Source of the DNA: Hybos culiciformis
Taxonomy: Eukaryota; Arthropoda; Insecta; Diptera; Hybotidae
Assembly: GCA_964007475.1 (NCBI GenBank)
Contig: OZ023274.1
Location: forward strand, 5,270,001 to 5,334,000
Reading direction: 5' to 3'
DNA: 64,000 bases
In this document: piece after piece, positions 1-12,600 of the stretch
Layout: every line of letters begins with the position of its first letter
How positions within the stretch are numbered: the stretch's first letter is position 1
Program-made: the position numbers and the translations under genes
The notes under the pieces: generated by a model
Seen by the model: only the letters and a program-made list of their open reading frames with translations
Told to the model about the DNA's origin: nothing
Databases searched by the model: none

Positions 1-68
1 AAGAAATAATCAATTATGAGATTTTTTTACCGCTCTTTTCTAAAATATATTTATCATTATTCATTAAC

Positions 69-2082
69 CATAACGTGATGACTGTTTAAAAAATATGTTG
101 GAATAATACGCTCCAATGAATGCAAAAAAGCCATACCCCTGGCTACATCTAGAGCGAATCGAACAGCCTGGGCAGTGTCAACAACAACTCCTGCGGCTCC
201 GTGAAGCAAATCATAAAGCGAACCTCGTGGCATGTACTGAAATATTAAGCAATAATATAAATAATTTATAATTTTTCCAAATCAATTTACTGGATTTCTT
301 ACCTGACTTATTACAATTAAATTTGGATTTGAATTACAGGCTCCAATTATAGGCAAGATATTTGGATGAGAAAAAATTCTTAATTTCGGAAATTCTTCGT
401 TGAAATCTCTTGAAATTCGTGATGTATATTGCCGAACTGTTAAAATCTAAAAAAAAAATAGAAGAGTTTACTAAGGAAACAGTGTGTAAATGCTTATAAT
501 TTCTAGGCTTTTTTCCAATTTTCATAAAAAAAAAGTTGTCTTTTAAAAACCTTTGCGACAATATCATTTTTCTGCCAACGCCCTCTCCATGTTTCTCCAG
601 ATGATGTTACCGCCAATTTGCTGTGTAAATCTAAATCATTGATTCCGATGCCTTTGAATCGTGATAATGTTGCATCTCTTGATCGTGTTTTAAGTCCCAA
701 CCAACTTTGATCCTTGAAACTTAGTTTTTTCATTTCTTGACCATTCCGTTCTGCCAAATCTTGCAAACGCTTTCCTATGATCTGTTTAGCTTTATCCAAT
801 GGGGTGTCACCATCCTTATTGGCTAAGCCAACCAATGCTCCGTGATTAATCAAATCTTCACAAACAGCTTCATGTCCCCAGAAACATGCATAATGTAACG
901 GAGAATTGCCATGCTCATTAGTTGCATTCACATCAGAACGTTCACGCAACAGCTGAAATTTTTTTTTTTTTCAAAATTGAAAAGAACCAATTGAAAATAA
1001 ATTATTTTAAATTATTTTTACTAATGCAACAATTTCTCTATGTCCATGAGCGGCAGCTAAATGAAGCGGTATATCGTCACCCATATTGGTTGCATTAACT
1101 CTTGCACCGCGTTGCAATAACATTTCGACTAATTTGAAATGACCTTCTTTGGCACACCAATGTAAGGGACTAAATCCATGATCGTCTCTGCAAATAAATT
1201 ACAAGAATAGGTATGTCGATAATCACTTAATCAATAGATAGCTCACCAGTTATTACACGTTATTTACGCACTATGGACATTAGGAAACAGCGAATTAAAT
1301 ATTTTTATGAATTACACTTGAATGCCGTGACTTTTTTAAGAAAATATTCAATGCAACTGCATCGTTGATATAAAAATAATTCAAAGAATGTCTACTTCTC
1401 TAGTTCGACATTTTAAAACTGAAATCAGAATGTCCAGAATGGTGATCAAATTGTTAGGCTTTTTGTTATGTGAAGGACGCGATGGACGTTACGCAGGACA
1501 TTGGTAAAATTCAAAACGCATAAAAATTAACGTTAGGATTGCCAACTTTCATATATTTTAATATTTGACCGTCGCTTTCAGTATTCTATGTCTTGCTTGA
1601 TTTTGAGAGCAAAAATATAACCGAACGAAACAACAGACCATCAACAACATCAATCAAGAATCAATATTTTTGCCAAAAAAAAACAAACCTGGTAAACTAA
1701 AAGAGGCAAAGTCAAATGTCAAATCAAAGGGGGATCAAAAATATTTTTCATTCATAAAATTTTTGTTTACAATTTTTTATTTACAAACAATTCACGCACA
1801 CCCACATTTTTATTTATTTATTTTTTCTTGTTTTGACATTTTTTTATTTATGATTTTACTACTTTCGCACACCATTAAAAACATATGTGTTCGCTTGTGT
1901 GGGAATAAATTTCAATTTTGCTCCAAATATGGGAATTCCGTCATTTGAAAATTTTTGGCAAAAAAAAAATTTTTCGAAAATTTTCTAATTTACCCCTGAT
2001 TTAAATCATGCTCAACATCATCCAGCCATAGTCTAACTTGAATTGAATTTCCTTCACGACACCAATGGAAAATATCTTCCAT
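69..2082 (-). CDS. ILK: Integrin-linked kinase, 5' part (five exons; 3' end outside window)
   Basis: Adhesion pseudokinase that scaffolds PINCH and parvin at integrin junctions. Minus-strand exons are 1994-2082, 1022-1187, 551-952, 303-446 and 69-236. Phases join cleanly into 323 codons of a family usually near 450. The start reads [20 protein letters not shown], the family N-terminus. Exons 2-3 encode the ankyrin repeats (for example [16 protein letters not shown] and [16 protein letters not shown]). The kinase-like N-lobe follows, with [17 protein letters not shown] at the end of exon 3, so the ATP-site lysine is about residue 219. Exon 4 has [20 protein letters not shown]. Exon 5 has [12 protein letters not shown] and then YFLNSHHVM where an active kinase would carry HRD, consistent with a pseudokinase. 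After HVM the frame reads VNE and a stop, so I place a donor (GTTAAT) at 68-63. The remaining C-lobe exons lie left of the window. Confidence 0.93.
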
Positions 2083-2624
2083 TATGCTTTTGTGAAACTT
2101 AAATGAAGATTAAAAAAAAAATATATATTTTTTCACTAGTCAAATTATTCCTTCCTCGTCGTGGGCCGTGGTTGATATATACTGAAAAATGAATCACTTT
2201 ATTTCTAAACAATTTAAAATTTGTGAATAGTTTTTTTTTTTTTACTTTTGCCACAAGAATGAATTTTTAATTACTTTTCTTTTTTTATAATTATTATTTT
2301 TAATTTTAATCAAAAAAAATTAATTTAAAATAAAATAAAATAAAACCTCCTCGCTCCAGTTCTCCTCTTTGCATTTGTAAGAAATTTTTGTTTGACGTTT
2401 CATTTTCATCCAATCAAACGCACACCATGAAAAGAAACACAATATACAATTTGAAATTGCGCAAAAAATTTTTGTGCAAAATAAATTTGACTTTTCACAT
2501 GATTTACAGTTCAATGTTAAGTGAAAAAAGAGAATTAATTTCACTTGGAGTAGATATTTTAATTTGTTTATGAAAATTATAATTAATTTTTTAAGGCGAA
2601 TTTAAATCAATAAAAAGAACTTAA

Positions 2625-2970
2625 GGTGTAACTACAGTTTCCTTGAACCCCTCAGAATCGGCTGAAACTTGGAGGGGGGGGGGGTAGAGGCGGTGCCCAA
2701 ATTCCCAAAACTGAAATCAGTTCTTGGGGCAAAGGCCCCGTTTCGGAGATAGGGCCCCCCAAAGTTTTCATACATTTTGTAAGGGGAAATTTTTTTTTGT
2801 TTGCCCGATTGGCCCAATTTTTAGGAAAAGGATAAAGAGGGTGTCCCAAAACAAGAGGGGAGGGTGGGGCGGCGGGCGGGCGGTCTGGTGGTTGGAGTTT
2901 GGGCATCGCCTCTACCCCCCCTCCAAGTTTCAGCCAATTCTGAGGGGTTCAAGGAAACTGTAGTTTAGCC
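2625..2970. mobile_element. GC-rich MITE with long terminal inverted repeats and an 8-bp target duplication
   Basis: A 346-bp non-coding element. The left arm begins GGTGTAACTACAGTTTCC. The right arm, read on the other strand, begins GGCTAAACTACAGTTTCC. Similarity continues about 65-70 bp inward through TTGAACCCCTCAGAA and GGCTGAAACTTGGAGG. Both sides are flanked by GAACTTAA (2617-2624 and 2971-2978), a perfect 8-bp target duplication. The interior is far more GC-rich than the host and has a run of about 11 G near 2673. Terminal GG with an 8-bp duplication would fit Merlin-type DNA transposons. hAT and P elements also make 8-bp duplications, so the superfamily is inference. ORFs here are frames through the repeat. 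Confidence 0.85.
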
Positions 2971-3101
2971 GAACTTAATTTTTGTTCAATAATTGTTGAT
3001 TCTATTTTATTTTATTTTTTTTAAAAGTTACAGAATTTAACAACCGCAATTAGAAGTCGGTATACGGCGTAGTGAAATAAGATCGCAGAATCTCGAAAAA
3101 T

Positions 3102-3341
3102 GGTACTTTTCCGTTCGTTAGCCGGGCGCAAATGAACGGCGCAAAAAATTAAAATTGTACTCAAGTCGCAAAGCGAAAAAGGTGCCCTAGGAAGTTCGGG
3201 GGAGGCGGCAGCCGTTCCCCGATACACGAAAAAACTATTCATTTTAAATGCCCAAAAGTTTTCGGTAACATTTCTGCTCGCTTTCGACTTGAGTACAATT
3301 TTTTGCGCCGTACATTTGCGCCTGGCTAACGGAAAAGTGCC
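3102..3341. mobile_element. Second inverted-repeat element (MITE), 240 bp
   Basis: The left arm is GGTACTTTTCCGTTCGTTAGCC followed by a GCGCAAATGAACGGCGC block and TTGTACTCAAGTCG. The right arm, on the other strand, is GGCACTTTTCCGTTAGCC followed by the same order of blocks. Flanks are CGAAAAAT (3094-3101) and CGAAAAAG (3342-3349), an 8-bp duplication with one mismatch. The arms differ in sequence from those of the element at 2625-2970, so this is another family, though the terminal GG and duplication length are shared. No coding capacity. Confidence 0.75.
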
Positions 3342-3676
3342 CGAAAAAGTTACATTTTTATTAATTTAATTAATATTTTATAATTAAAATTTTATAATAT
3401 TGTATTTCTCATACAAATATCGCAGTTCATTAATTTTGTCATTGAACGAACGATCAATTTTTCCAACCCTTAAAAAGAAAAAAATTAAAAACATCGCATC
3501 CCTATTTTTCTAATCAGTCAACTGTCAAACAAATTAAAAATATTGATAAAAATTATTAGAGACTGCGTTTGCAAGCAAGACGAGGAATAGAGAAAAGAAA
3601 ATTTTAAACGTTTAACAAAATTAATATTTTTATGGAATAAAATAAAATTGGAATTAGAAATAAATAAACAAAAAAA

Positions 3677-6600
3677 ATGGGTGAAAATTATGTTAAACTT
3701 CCACCAGGATGGGATACAAAATTTTCCAGCGATGGAAAATGGTAAATATGATTTGGTCTTTGGTTGGATTGGAGGATGATGGACAAAAAAAATTCTCAAA
3801 AAATGGCTGATTTTTTTTTTTTAATTAAATATTTATGAATTGTGGTTTATGAAAAATAATTTAAAGGATTTTTCTTTCTCAAGGCTTTTTCAACCCCAAT
3901 GAATTTTTTATGCTTTTGTGGTTCTTATTTAAAATTCTGTTTTGCGAATATTTAATTTTAAATGATGGAAAATCTTATTTGAATTTGAATTCAAAAGAAT
4001 TTTTTTTCTAAAGGTATACCTAATTTGTTTTTTTGCCTCTTCTCACATCATCAAATTACGTAATATTGATTTTTCACCAAAGTGACAACAAACTAAAATT
4101 TATATGTACGGTTGGGTGGAGTAGGTTATTTTAATGCGCGCTTTTTTTTTCAAATTGGGTACACAAATTCAATGTAAATTTAAAAAATCTAGCCAATAAA
4201 CCTTAGGTAGGTAGGTCCTACCTAACTTAATCTCAAACCAAGAAAACCTAATGTTACCTAGCTCGTTTTCAAACCTTAACAATATAAAGCTCAACTATCG
4301 ACGTTAACAAAAATCTTTCTTAATGAACCTAGGTATGTATTTATTATATACCTACCTATCTATATTATATACCTACCTAAACTATGTATACCTACCTTAA
4401 GCCTTTTTAATTTTTTTTTTTAATTTTTATTTTTAGTTACTATATTAATTATTTGACAAAACATATTCAACTTGAAGATCCTCGTTTGACATTACGCTAC
4501 AAACAACTTCAAAACGAACGATGTTCAACTGAATCGATTCCAATGCAGGTAAATTTAATTAATTCGTAACTCATCTACCAGATGTATACCTTTATCTATA
4601 TATATTTTTGGCAATCGGCACAGTTTTAAAAATGTTAGAAAATAATTTAAAGCAAATTGTAATGATTTTGTAAATAAAAACAAAATTTTGAAACTGTGCT
4701 GGGCAACAAATTTTTCTAATTGTATTAAATGTTGTTTTGAAAATTAATTAGATACTTTCATGCTATTTTTCTCTTTCTATCCTGTTTTGTGAATCATTAA
4801 AAATTCAACAAAACAAAAAACAATTTTGATATATATATTTTTTTCTAGCCCATGCATGGTTCCCCATATCATGTTTACCCAGCTCCTAATAATTTCCCAG
4901 CTATGAAAGCATTTCATAGTCCCATACCACCAAGTTTACAAAATATTTCAGCAAGTCCATTGTTGTCATCAAAAAGTCAACTCAGTTCAAATCTGGTAAG
5001 TTTAAGTGTTGAATTTAATTTACATTTATAGTACCTTATATTCTTAGTAACAGAACTGATTATTATTTTATCCTATTTTTGATTATTTTCTGTTCAATAA
5101 CGAGCTCCAAAAACACTGATTTTTTAGTTTATTAATGATTTTTTTTCTCACTACCCATTAGGTTCTTCTTAATTGAATTTGATTTTTGGTTATAACATTT
5201 ACATATTTTTTCAATATCAAAATTTTTCAATAATTGAACCCAAATTAATATTAAATTTAAGGAACTCTGTCATGCTTCGATTTGCACTATGTTTCACGCA
5301 TTAACACTGTATATATAAATTAATCTTTCTACTTTTACCCTGGTTCCTTTTGTTTTATTTAAATGTTTTCTTGTTTTTTTATTCGTATTATACTTGTATT
5401 ATATTACTACATAATGTTGAATTATCCAGTTCAAGTAGATTTATCGCTGAATATGTTACAGTATAAATTATAATATATTATGCACCTAGTAGTTAGTAAG
5501 TGATTATTTTTTTTTTTAAATAAAAATATTTTTTTTAGGAAATGTCTCCAATTTATCGGCCACCATCTTCTTCAGAGACAGCTACACCACCACCAAATTT
5601 ACGACGACGCGATACAATACAGGAGACCTCATTTTCAAATCAAAATGTTGATGTTACTGTTGCTAAAATTCAAAATATGTTTCCAACAGCAAGTGAGAAT
5701 CATATCAGATTACTTTTAAAGAAGTGAGTATTTGATGATTTAATCTAATTATGTGTCTTTAACTTAGTTAGTTACAATTGATAAATTAAAATTTTAACAT
5801 AAAAAAAAAATATAAATTAAAAAAAAATAATATTTTATTGACGATAAATTCACAAAAAAACAAATTTTATTCTTTTTTTACGCTTTTCGCTTTCACGCTT
5901 TCCACGTATATTGTACTTTAACTGTAACAAAATTGTAACATTGTGTAATTTCAAAAAAATTGCATATTAAAATGTAATCGCTTTTATCTATATTTCTACA
6001 ACTATACACCTTCTCTACACATTTATTGCTAACAAAATTATACAAAAATGATAATTAAAAACGAAAAGATATTACAATCGTGAGGCAGTTGTAATAAGCG
6101 CATTACAAGTTGAAAAGCATCCTATAACGATGCCAATTACAATATCTGGACCATTTGCAACGCCACCAGCACAACGGCACAGTCACTCTTCCGGATATTC
6201 ACAAATGATGACTCCGCCACCACATTCGCGTCGATTGGACTTAATATCACGTACTGGTAGTCCAAGCGGAATAGGACGTTTCAATGGTAGTATTACCAGT
6301 AATTTAGGAAGTTTGTTGTATGGTTCACCAAGATTTGGAAACGGTGGTGATCAAATACCATTGTTACGAAATTCACCAAAACCACATTCTTCACCAAAAA
6401 TGAAATTGAGGTTTCTAGAAAAAAAATTAATTTAAATTTAGAAAAAAAAATAACTTTTTCTTTAATTTAAAAAACAAATAAAATTTTTTCTCCTTAAGTT
6501 TTTTATGTTTTTTTTTAAATACTTATTTCGCAATATTTCTTTATTAATTTAATTTTTTTTTTTTTAAGTTATTACATTTTTCTAATTGGTAAAATTTATT

Positions 6601-9600
6601 TATCGAAGTCGATTCCGAAGATTTAAAAAACTAAACTAAACTAAAATGAGTTATTAAATTTATTGTCAAAAAAACTACATTTCGAAAATTAATCAACCTC
6701 GGGTTCCCAATGAAATACACAGGAGAAAGTACGAGAATAAACGATAACCTTTCAAAATATGTGTATTTTTTTTAAATTTGGTTAATTTTATCGGAAGCAA
6801 AAACATGTACGTACCTACATCGAAATAAACTCTTATGTGGTCCAAAATATTTTATTGAATTTCTACTAGTTCCAGATTCAAAGCTGCTTTCTTCACTCTA
6901 AATAATCATTTCATATAATTTTTTATACTATATTGTATATGTATATTATAAATTCTTAGGTTTATCAGGTTTACCTCATTATGATAAATAACAGGATAAT
7001 TTTATTTCAAAACTATTATAAGAAAATAATAAATGTTCATTAAATATAATTATAATTAAGTAGGGTACATAACATTATTAATGTGACATAATGGTGATAC
7101 ACTGTTGTGCAACTCTTTCCAACAAAGCTTACACCAATGTATAATATTCTTATGTCTAAAATTTCTAAAATGGGTTTCAGGAAATTTTGTTAATAGATTT
7201 ATAAGAATGGGTTTGTCAAATAGGATTTAAATAGGTTTTAGTTTTAATACAAGAATAACATAAATTTTTAAACCAAAACTTTCTGCTTTATTTAATTTAT
7301 GTATTTATTTATTTATTTTTTTTTTTTATAAATTATAAAATAAATGCATGCTTTAAATGTGGTTCAAATTGAAACTAAAAATTAAAAATAATTTAATTAT
7401 TTTAGATGTAGAAAAGTGAAAAAAAAATTTATAGATATTTTACAACTAGATTTAAAGTTATTTTCAATTGATATTTTCGAATCCTACTTCTCTATTCTTT
7501 TGATAAATAAATATTCCTTTTCCCCAAATACTTGAAAAAATATCGTAGAGCTGATATTTTTAACTTGAGTTAAATATTGTGGACCGTAATTGTAGTTTTG
7601 TGTTATACTGTAATTTGGGAGTTTATTATAACTTCCATTAATCTAAACAATGCTTTAAGAAAAAAAGATGGAAAATTTAGTTGCCTAATATTTATTCTGA
7701 AGCCCAGGATTATTGTATAAAATAATAATAATAATAAAATCAATAACTACAATTTCTTTAAATTGTGAAATATCTTAAATTAATTATATTCACATATGTA
7801 TTGTTTCTTGAAATTTTTATCAATATAAAAACCAATTAAAAAAAATCAATTTTTCTTTAGATATATGAAAAATATTTTCCCAAAAGCAGAGGAAACTTTA
7901 TTATTGGATATTTTGGCTAATTCTGATAACAATGTTCAAAAAGCATCTGAAACATTAATTGCAATGGGTTATCAAAAACGTGAATTCAGTAATCCACCAA
8001 AATTATCGAATCGTGAAGAAGAGAAAATTCGCAAAGAAAATGAACAGAGAAATGAACGAATTATTCCTCTCCGTCCAAAAGAATTCACGGATGAAGAGAA
8101 AAAATCATGTAATATTTACATTCATCATATTAGAATTTCTTTTTTCTAAGTTTTTTATTGTTTTTTTTTTTTTCAATTTAGTGAAAATTCAATTGCACGA
8201 ACAGTATCCGAAAATTGCAGAGCGTATTGTGTTGATGGCATTAGAAAGTGTCAATTATTCAGAAGATCGAGCCAATGAAATTTTGAAAATTGTGAGTAAC
8301 AATGAATATGAGGACTATTTAACGATCATCACAAAATTTATATTTGAAGATATTTGAAAAGAAAATGGGTTGCAAATGTGCCCAATAAATAAATATAAAT
8401 TAGAATTTAACAAATAATAACTCTATAGTTGTATAAAATCTAAGCTAAAATTATAATTAGGTTGTAGATTTTTTCCAAGATTTTTTAACCCTAAATATAT
8501 CATGCAATATATTAATCTCGGTTTATATGTAAATAATTCCTGTTTCCTTTTTTGTTGGCCCTTATTATACTATGCATTAGATTTTTTGTATTGTTCTTAA
8601 ACTTAAAAATTAAAAATTCCTTAACTAAATAATATTAATATTTTCATTTCTTCAAGGTCCAACAAGAAGAAAACGATACATCAGCTCAAAATAAAAAAGA
8701 AACTGATGATAAATCCAGCGTTAGGACTCGTAAAGAAGAAACTGAGTCAATGAAAGAGAGGTATACTTAATTCCTGAAATTTGTGGAAAAATAATGTAAA
8801 AAAAAAAAAAATTAAAAATATTTTAAAGTAAGACGAAGCTAAAATATAACTTTATTGTACAAAAAAAAAACAAAATTTTATCATATCATTCATCATTTTT
8901 TACATTTTTTTTCATAATATTATTTTATTTCATATTTTTAAATTCATTTTTGCATGTTTCTTTTTCGATATTTTTTTTTTCTTTGACTATTTTTTTTTTT
9001 TTTTTTAATTTTTTTGTTAAAAATAAAAAAACACTTAAAAATTTTTTATGTACACACTAATTTCGAAAATTTAAAAACAGCTGTTTTATAAACATTTGAT
9101 TTCTTTTTATTAGAAATTGAAAAAATCTTGAAATAAATATACTGTGACGAAAACTTAGTAATTTATATGATCAATATCCGAACGAGGAATCCCTAATACC
9201 CTAAAGCCAGATTTTCACGATCAAAGTACACTTTATCCAAGTTAAGTTGAACAAAGTAAGTTGAGCAGTGGTCCTGCTCAACTTTGACCTTGCTTGCACG
9301 ATCAAAAAGACTTGATTTGGGCAAAGTGTACTTGAATCTTAAAAACCGGGCTATAAAATGATCTAAAAATTTTTTATCTTACCAAAAAAAAAAAAACCAA
9401 CAATTTCCATACCAAGGACATTTTTGAATTGAAATCTAATGTTTATGTTTGAAAAAAAAAAAAAAAGAAGAAAAACAGCATTTTTTTTATTAAACAAAAT
9501 TTTTATCGTTATTTTTTCTCTTCTATGTTTAATATTGGATTTTTATACAAAAAATTGAAAAAAACAAAAAAAATATTATTTGTTTTTAAAAAATAACAAA

Positions 9601-12600
9601 AATTACAAAAAAAAAAAAAATACCAAAAAAAAAAAATTAAACCAATATCGAAAACAAAAATGAAAAACATAAAATAAAAAAAAAAAAAAAAATTCAGCCA
9701 AGAAATTTTAACTGTGGAAAAAATTGATGACGATAATTTTACTTCCAATAGTTCAATAGTCGTAACAATTAGTGAAATTGGACAAGGACAATTGCAACGA
9801 CAACAACCCGATCAACAGCAACCATCAACATCAAAATCATATGGTAAAAAATTAGCATCAAAAATAAATAAAATAAAAGTTTATGAAGAACAACAACAAC
9901 AACAACAACAACAACAAAATTTGAAATCAAAACAATATCCGTCCAAATCATCAATATCAACAACATTCAAACAATTAAGATCATATAAATTAAATCGAGA
10001 TAAATCTGAATGCTTAAAGTATGACATAAATTACATTTTTTTTTTTTTTTATTTTCAATAAATTTCGTTTTTTTGTTCTAAATTTTTAGTTAGAAAAAGA
10101 AATTAATGTAAATCGGGTTTCTATTTAATTTAGTTTTTTTTTTAAATAATTTAACGAATTTATAAGTATATTCAAATTTTATTCAAAGGCTTGTTGACAG
10201 CTGCTGACATATATGTATTTCATTGAATTACAATATTAGATGGTTCAAAAGCGAGTCTACAAGCACTGGAAAAACTAAAGAAATGTGTAATTAGATAATT
10301 TAGCGACGATTATAAAATTAAATGGACTTTTATCTATGTGCGACAATCATTTGAATTACACATTAGAAAGCTTTTAAACAAATCTGTTTGAACCTAAAAT
10401 TCCATAGTATTTTACTAATTGAAAACTAATAACGGATTGAAATTTATTTTTACTAACAATAATATATATCGTTAAATTATTTTCTATATTCTATATAAAT
10501 CAAGTCATTATTATTTTTTGTTCGTAAGCATTAGAGGGTTTTTAATTAAATGCTGATAATGTATTCTGTTGATAAAAATAATGTACAAAATAACTAAAAA
10601 AAAAAAAAAAAAAGGATTTGTCTTTAGTTATATCACACAAATTTTTTACTTGTCTAATATCAAAATATCTCTCAAATTTCAGCACTTAAGAAACTCCTTT
10701 AATTACTTATTTTGCAAACTGTGTATCTTATTTTAATTTGAAAATTTTTAAAAATAATATTGTGTGTGTATTTTAACATTATTTGGCAATTAATTTTATT
10801 ATTTTCTTTACTCAAATTATATAAAAAAAAATACACTGAACTATAATGTGTAAATGTGATCGCTTATTTTAGAGAGAAAATTTTTTTTACAAACAATCTA
10901 AAAAAAAATTAAAAATGTGTTTAGTTACAATTAATTTTTTTTTTTTTTTTTTTTAATTTAACATTTTCTTTGTGTTCAATTTCTAAATCATTTTATTTTC
11001 TTTATTTTGAATTCATTATAATTCATCAAACTAATTGGATTTAGATTGATTTAGGATTAAAATCTAAAATAAAATTCATTAAGTGCTGTGTTATGTGACG
11101 AAAATTTTATGCTTAAAGTATACTAAGAAATTTGTTTCCATACCTGTTTTTGTGTCTGATATTTGCCTGTTTGAAGCTTGAAACGAAGATTCAAAAAGTT
11201 GTATTAAAAAAAATATATTTATGCTAATCAGTAGCATCAGAAACAAAAGACTAGCTCAAATCTTGGAATTAATGATCTTAAATCGCAATATTTTTAATTT
11301 ATATTGTTAAAACTCTTAATATTTTCATATCATTAGTTAATCACAAGTTCCTGTGTAAATACAAAATAATTCAAATTTGTAGTCAGAAAATATAAATGAG
11401 TAAAAAAAAAAGTGTAGTGTACATATGATAGATATATTTCTTTAAATTTATAAAATCACATTGAGACCGTAGTTTTCAAGACTTTGAAGTTGATTGTTAT
11501 CTTCAACAAAAAGACCCATAACAGTTTAGTTTTCTTTTTTTTTTGATGATATCGCACTTATCAAGGAAACTCAGTAAAAAAAAAATGTAGATCTTCTTTC
11601 ACGTTTGGATGGTTTGAGGTCAAAAATAGTTTTTTAATTGTGTGTTTCTTTATTTATAATTTTGATACAAAAATATTCGGTTCGAATTGATAAATGACTA
11701 CTTTAACTATAAATTATTTGTTTGATACTTATCATTAACATCACTAACTACACTATATGATACACTTTTAAAAACTAAAATAGTTATCGAGAAAATTACA
11801 ATAATCTATTTGTAATATGTATACAGATTTATTTTTAGAACCAATTATTAACGCCTCGATATTATTTTTATAAATTTTGTATTTAAAAATGGATTTTAAT
11901 TTTGGAAAATAATAACAGTATATAATGTAATCTGATTTAGTTTTTTGAAATAATGATTTTTTTTTAACGCACTCGCATTCTCTTTTACTACTTTTTAAGT
12001 AAACTTGTGTAAGAAAAATTGTGGAACATTGAAATTTAGTTTTGCTATGATCTTTTTTGCAGCAATATAATTAAATTATTATAAATAAATAAAGTGTATA
12101 GAAATTCTAGAAAACAGATTTAATTTTTGTGCTTTAAGTGTGGTAAAAGAATGAGAAATTGTAGAATTTGCGCTAAAAGAATTTGTTTTCAATTCTAGAT
12201 TTATCTTATAGATATATATATACATATATATATATTTAAATTTCACTTTAATTTAAAAATAATTAATTCTTTTGATATATTTCATATTTATATAGAAATT
12301 CGCCAAAAGGTTCAACCGAAGAAGAAGCTGATACAGGCTCTAATAAGAAAACCGATTTTGAATCTATTTTGGGGCGTTTCGCCACATTAGGCCACAATAC
12401 TGAAATAGCAAATGGTCCTGATGACACTTTACTATTGTAAGTTTCTATATACTTTTTAATGAAATTTTAATACTTATGACTGCTATAATAAAACTAATTA
12501 ATGAAAAATTAAAATTCCTTTTCAGGCCTGATTATGTCAGCTGGAACGGAGCTAACCCAAATAATGTTGTTGGACATCGTGGAATAATTAATGGAACTGA

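Larger units (their letters stand above)
2083..3676. promoter_or_regulatory. Divergent intergenic interval between ILK and the WW/CUE gene
   Basis: The two genes point away from each other, so this 1.6-kb interval should hold both promoters and 5' leaders. The only non-AT-rich parts are the two inverted-repeat elements at 2625-2970 and 3102-3341. I could not assign a TATA box or initiator with confidence. Confidence 0.5.

Noticed and set aside
1430..1507. 26-codon plus-strand ORF with relatively GC-rich codons (ends GRYAGHW)
   Set aside because: It lies inside ILK intron 1, has no splice partners or family resemblance, and is too short to support.
1670..1948. 92-codon plus-strand ORF starting PKKNKPGK
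   Set aside because: Inside ILK intron 1 on the opposite strand; Lys-rich start then hydrophobic AT-driven residues, no domain.
2632..2963. Three overlapping Pro/Gly-rich ORFs on both strands
   Set aside because: Readings through the arms and G/C runs of the MITE at 2625-2970, not proteins.
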